From contig JAWXVF010000112.1 of assembly GCA_044425555.1 (NCBI GenBank), positions 1 to 8,739 on the forward strand: a DNA stretch of 8,739 nt, read 5' to 3'. Made by a program: the position numbers and the translations under genes. This stretch comes from JAWXVE01 sp044425555 (GTDB taxonomy: Bacteria > Bacillota > Clostridia > Lachnospirales > Lachnospiraceae). This document shows positions 6,353-8,739 of this stretch, piece after piece. Position 1 is the first letter of the stretch; each line of letters opens with the position of its first letter. Below the pieces are notes generated by a model. The model worked only from the letters and a program-made list of their open reading frames with translations, was not told the origin of the DNA and did not search any database.

Positions 6353-6762
6353 GGATTTCTTTTCAAACTTTCCACATCTACTAATAAATGTTCCAATTCT
6401 AATGCCAACTTATGAATCTCATCTTCTTTTCGAATAGACTCTGTTACCGTTTCCGCTGTAATTCCATAGATGTGTTGCTCTTGTACTTCTAAATAATACA
6501 CTCCTACTCCAATTAGTATACTAATAATCACTCTTAATTTAAATGTACTGGGTGGTCGGACGTATTCCTCTCCCGCTGGTATGTCTGCGGATTGTAGCCC
6601 CACTTCTTTTTCCTCATAGCTACTTCGTCCTCTCCTAGATGCTGGTATGTCGTATACAATTTCTTCTCTCTTTCGTAGCTGACCCATGTTTTTGGCATGA
6701 TCATCACGAATCAAACGAATTAATTGCAACCTTTTCTCTGTTGACATTCTTCCCATACTCAT
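6349..6762 (-). CDS. Unrecognised small protein with one membrane segment
   Basis: I do not recognise this 137-residue protein. Residues 1-70 are strongly charged, with basic stretches (KRLQLIRLIRDDHAK, RKREE, SRRGR) and probable disorder around 40-72. One hydrophobic segment, about 74-92 (FKLRVIISILIGVGVYYL), is likely to be membrane-spanning. Residues 93-137 are a charged, probably helical tail (EDEIHKLALELEHLLVDVESL) that could form a short coiled coil. By the positive-inside rule the basic N-terminal half is probably cytoplasmic and the tail outside. The start is supported by AAAGG 7 nt upstream; ATG at residue 3 is an equally plausible start, with AAGGA 6 nt before it. It lies between an ABC permease and secG, and its stop codon overlaps the secG -35. 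It may be a lineage-specific protein; no function is assigned. Confidence 0.75.
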   Translation of the reverse strand: MSMGRMSTEKRLQLIRLIRDDHAKNMGQLRKREEIVYDIPASRRGRSSYEEKEVGLQSADIPAGEEYVRPPSTFKLRVIISILIGVGVYYLEVQEQHIYGITAETVTESIRKEDEIHKLALELEHLLVDVESLKRNP

Positions 6763-6864
6763 TCCTTAACCTTTCTGAAAGCGTTCTCGATTACCTATTA
6801 CCATTTCTCACTCTACTTTCTTTCCTTAAGGATATGATACCATTGTCCTATTCATGACTAGATA

Positions 6865-8232
6865 TTATTCATTTCTAATAGCTGCTAGAGGACTTAACTT
6901 CATGGCTCTTTGAGCAGGGAAGAATCCTGCAACCATTCCTACTGCTACAGCAAATGCAACAGAAGCAAGAGATAGCCACAAAGGGATATACGATAAAGTA
7001 CTCATCCCCATACCCGAAGTAGCTACCACTTGGTTGATCAAATACGATATTCCATAACTAAGTAACACTCCCACTACACCACCAAGGAATCCTATATAAC
7101 CTGCTTCTAATAAGAATTGCATACGAATATTTCGCATATCGCACCCTAGTACTTTGATAATTCCTATTTCCTTGGTTCTCTCATAAATAGACATCATCAT
7201 GGTATTGGTAATTCCAATTGCCGCTACTAATAAAGAAACTGCTCCAATCCCACCTAATACAGCTTGCACATATCCAGCTTGCTCTTGTTGAGAAGCAATC
7301 CATTCTGCATTACTAGTAGCACGATATCCCATATCATTAATAAGTTTTTGTACATCTGTCATGTATTTCATATCTTCTACATTTACCTTAATCATATTAT
7401 AAAAAAGTTCTTTGTAAGGTTTCCCCGATGTCATAGTAGGCTGTCCTGGTATCACTTTATTCTTAAACACTATTTGCAAGTGTGCCTTCAATTCTTCCAA
7501 GTCACAATATGCCGCATAACTATGTGCCGTCCACTCATCTTCTGCTCCTGCAATTAACCCACTAGCTAGTAAGGTATACTTCTTAGGAGGTGTCACCGGA
7601 GTTGTGGAGTCATTCCACTGGGATTGATAATAAGCATCTGTATCAAAAATAATAAATAATGGCTCACTCATTAGATCCATTTGCAACCCATTTCCGTCCC
7701 AAAAACCTTGGTGCGTCTTCTCATTATAGAATCCTGTTAAAATCATATTACCATACAATAGATCAATAACACCATCGCTTCCATCTGGCAAAGTTCCTTC
7801 TGACAATGGTACATTAAGATTTATAATCGCTTCTTTAGACATTCCTTGTATTTCAAAATGATTATTATAATTCCCATATTTTGCTATTACAGATGTACTA
7901 AGAATTGGATACACATCTTCTACATAATCCATTTGTCGTATCATATCCACTAAGGCATCATCTAAATATTTCACCTCTTGAGATTGGGTATCCTCTGTCA
8001 TATCTCCAAAGTAATAAACACCTCCCCCATTATTGGAATACACATCAATAGTAGTCAATCCTCCATATTGTTCAATCATATCCATAGTAGATTTGTTTAA
8101 TCCAAGTCCTAGTGACACCATAACTACAATAGAAGCTGTTCCAATGACTACTCCTAGCACTGTTAAAACAGTTCGTACTTTCCTCTTCCACAAGCTTTGT
8201 ATACTCATTTGTAATAAATCAAGAAATTTCAT
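6865..8232 (-). CDS. MacB/FtsX-family ABC transporter permease
   Basis: This 455-residue protein has the MacB topology: an N-terminal membrane helix (about 20-44, VRTVLTVLGVVIGTASIVVM), a large extracellular domain (about 45-320), then three helices (about 324-346, 375-400 and 415-440). After the second helix comes ERTKEIGIIKVLGCDMRNIR (351-370), the FtsX segment that contacts the ATPase, and the protein ends with the family's PAQRAMKLSPLAAIRNE. Members work as dimers with a separate or fused ATPase as mechanotransmitters for export or envelope functions; they need not move substrate through the membrane. There is no ATPase domain here and none elsewhere in the window. ATG 8232 has AGGTGA immediately upstream, and the preceding surface-protein gene ends 25 bp away, so the two are probably one operon. 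The substrate cannot be read from the sequence. Confidence 0.93.
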   Translation of the reverse strand: MKFLDLLQMSIQSLWKRKVRTVLTVLGVVIGTASIVVMVSLGLGLNKSTMDMIEQYGGLTTIDVYSNNGGGVYYFGDMTEDTQSQEVKYLDDALVDMIRQMDYVEDVYPILSTSVIAKYGNYNNHFEIQGMSKEAIINLNVPLSEGTLPDGSDGVIDLLYGNMILTGFYNEKTHQGFWDGNGLQMDLMSEPLFIIFDTDAYYQSQWNDSTTPVTPPKKYTLLASGLIAGAEDEWTAHSYAAYCDLEELKAHLQIVFKNKVIPGQPTMTSGKPYKELFYNMIKVNVEDMKYMTDVQKLINDMGYRATSNAEWIASQQEQAGYVQAVLGGIGAVSLLVAAIGITNTMMMSIYERTKEIGIIKVLGCDMRNIRMQFLLEAGYIGFLGGVVGVLLSYGISYLINQVVATSGMGMSTLSYIPLWLSLASVAFAVAVGMVAGFFPAQRAMKLSPLAAIRNE

Positions 8233-8257
8233 TACTCACCTATTTCCTTTATACGAT

Positions 8258-8739
8258 TTATAAGGTATCATCTTCTTCTAATTCATCTAACTCTAGTTCT
8301 AATTCTCTCTTTGCTCTTCTCATCTTACGCACTCTTAAGAATACACCTCCACCTACTGTCCCTGCACCTGCTACACCACCTATGATAGCACCTAGAGAAC
8401 TCCCCCCTTCCTCTGGCATCATAGGGTCGTACATATCCTCCCATTCGCCAGGCATAGAATCTATAAATTGTTCCATTACATATAATGGTATCTGTTCTTC
8501 ATAAAGAGTTTGATTCCCCGCTTCGTCCTCGTAACTAATAATGGCTGTAATCATTCCATCATCCATAGTAGGTGCCATTCCTGTCACCATAGCATCTACA
8601 TTACCTGTTGCACCTGCTTCTATTTGACCAATGAATACGTCACCACCCATAATGCTGTCCCCTTGAAACTTAGCTTGCACATTGTATAAAGTGGTCTTTC
8701 CCGTATTATAAATGCTATACATAATGTTAGATTGTGCAC
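8258..8739 (-). CDS. C-terminal part of a membrane-anchored surface protein near an ABC permease (5' end outside window)
   Basis: The frame is open to the right edge, so the methionine at 8722 is most likely internal. Numbering from it, residues 1-85 look like the end of a beta-sandwich repeat of the CARDB/S-layer-like type (IYNTGKTTLYNVQAKFQG, then alternating beta strands), with an acidic Met/Pro-rich linker at about 86-107. A glycine-rich hydrophobic segment spans about 108-129 (LGAIIGGVAGAGTVGGGVFL) and is followed by a basic stop-transfer RVRKMRRAKR and an acidic tail. This predicts an extracellular N-terminal part and a cytoplasmic tail of about 25 residues. Large proteins of this layout occur beside MacB-type permeases in Clostridia, where they may act as the extracellular partner; that role is inference. 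The stop is 25 bp before the permease start. Confidence 0.8.
   Translation of the reverse strand, partial: AQSNIMYSIYNTGKTTLYNVQAKFQGDSIMGGDVFIGQIEAGATGNVDAMVTGMAPTMDDGMITAIISYEDEAGNQTLYEEQIPLYVMEQFIDSMPGEWEDMYDPMMPEEGGSSLGAIIGGVAGAGTVGGGVFLRVRKMRRAKRELELELDELEEDDTL

Noticed and set aside
6823..6832. 10-bp palindrome TCCTTAAGGA between the permease and the small membrane protein.
   Set aside because: It is short, has no loop or T-tract for a terminator, and occurs only once, so neither an operator nor a terminator can be supported.

Overview
The window reads as a chromosomal stretch from a low-GC Gram-positive bacterium of the class Clostridia, most likely Lachnospiraceae-like. The reasons are the AT-rich sequence, A/T-ending codons, purine-rich AGGAG-type ribosome binding sites, sigma-A-type promoters, the conserved secG-rnr-smpB-ssrA order, and a tmRNA tag ending in LAYAA. 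The family assignment is inference from style and gene order; no similarity search was run. Every gene lies on the minus strand, so transcription runs from high to low coordinates.

Layout in transcription order: (1) 8739-8258, the C-terminal end of a surface protein anchored by one membrane segment, cut by the window edge; (2) 8232-6865, a MacB/FtsX-type ABC transporter permease, 25 bp downstream and probably co-transcribed; (3) 6762-6349, a small unrecognised protein with one membrane segment; (4) 6261-6022, secG, with a strong promoter upstream and a clean intrinsic terminator behind it; (5) 5947-3761, rnr (RNase R, GTG start); (6) 3760-3293, smpB, abutting rnr; (7) 3207-2876, ssrA (tmRNA), with its own strong promoter; (8) 2706-1906, a class I SAM-dependent methyltransferase; (9) 1774 to the left edge, a GAF-degenerate GGDEF-EAL protein, cut before its C-terminus.

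The central block is a functional unit. SmpB and tmRNA perform trans-translation on stalled ribosomes, and RNase R is the exonuclease associated with degrading the non-stop mRNAs released in that process. SecG belongs to the SecYEG translocon and is a frequent neighbour in Firmicutes. The right-hand pair looks like an ABC efflux or surface-remodelling system whose ATPase is not in the window. The left-hand genes are a methyltransferase of unknown substrate and a probable cyclic-di-GMP phosphodiesterase.

I found no sign of an undescribed system: no phage or transposon genes, no CRISPR array, and no gene-free stretch above about 330 bp other than the tmRNA itself. The points worth a second look are small: the tmRNA 3' end and its flank (no encoded CCA, tandem repeat, a U-tract preceded by a complement of the T arm), the duplicated motif before the tag frame, the terminator between secG and rnr, the degenerate GGDEF with a complete EAL site, and the unidentified membrane protein.
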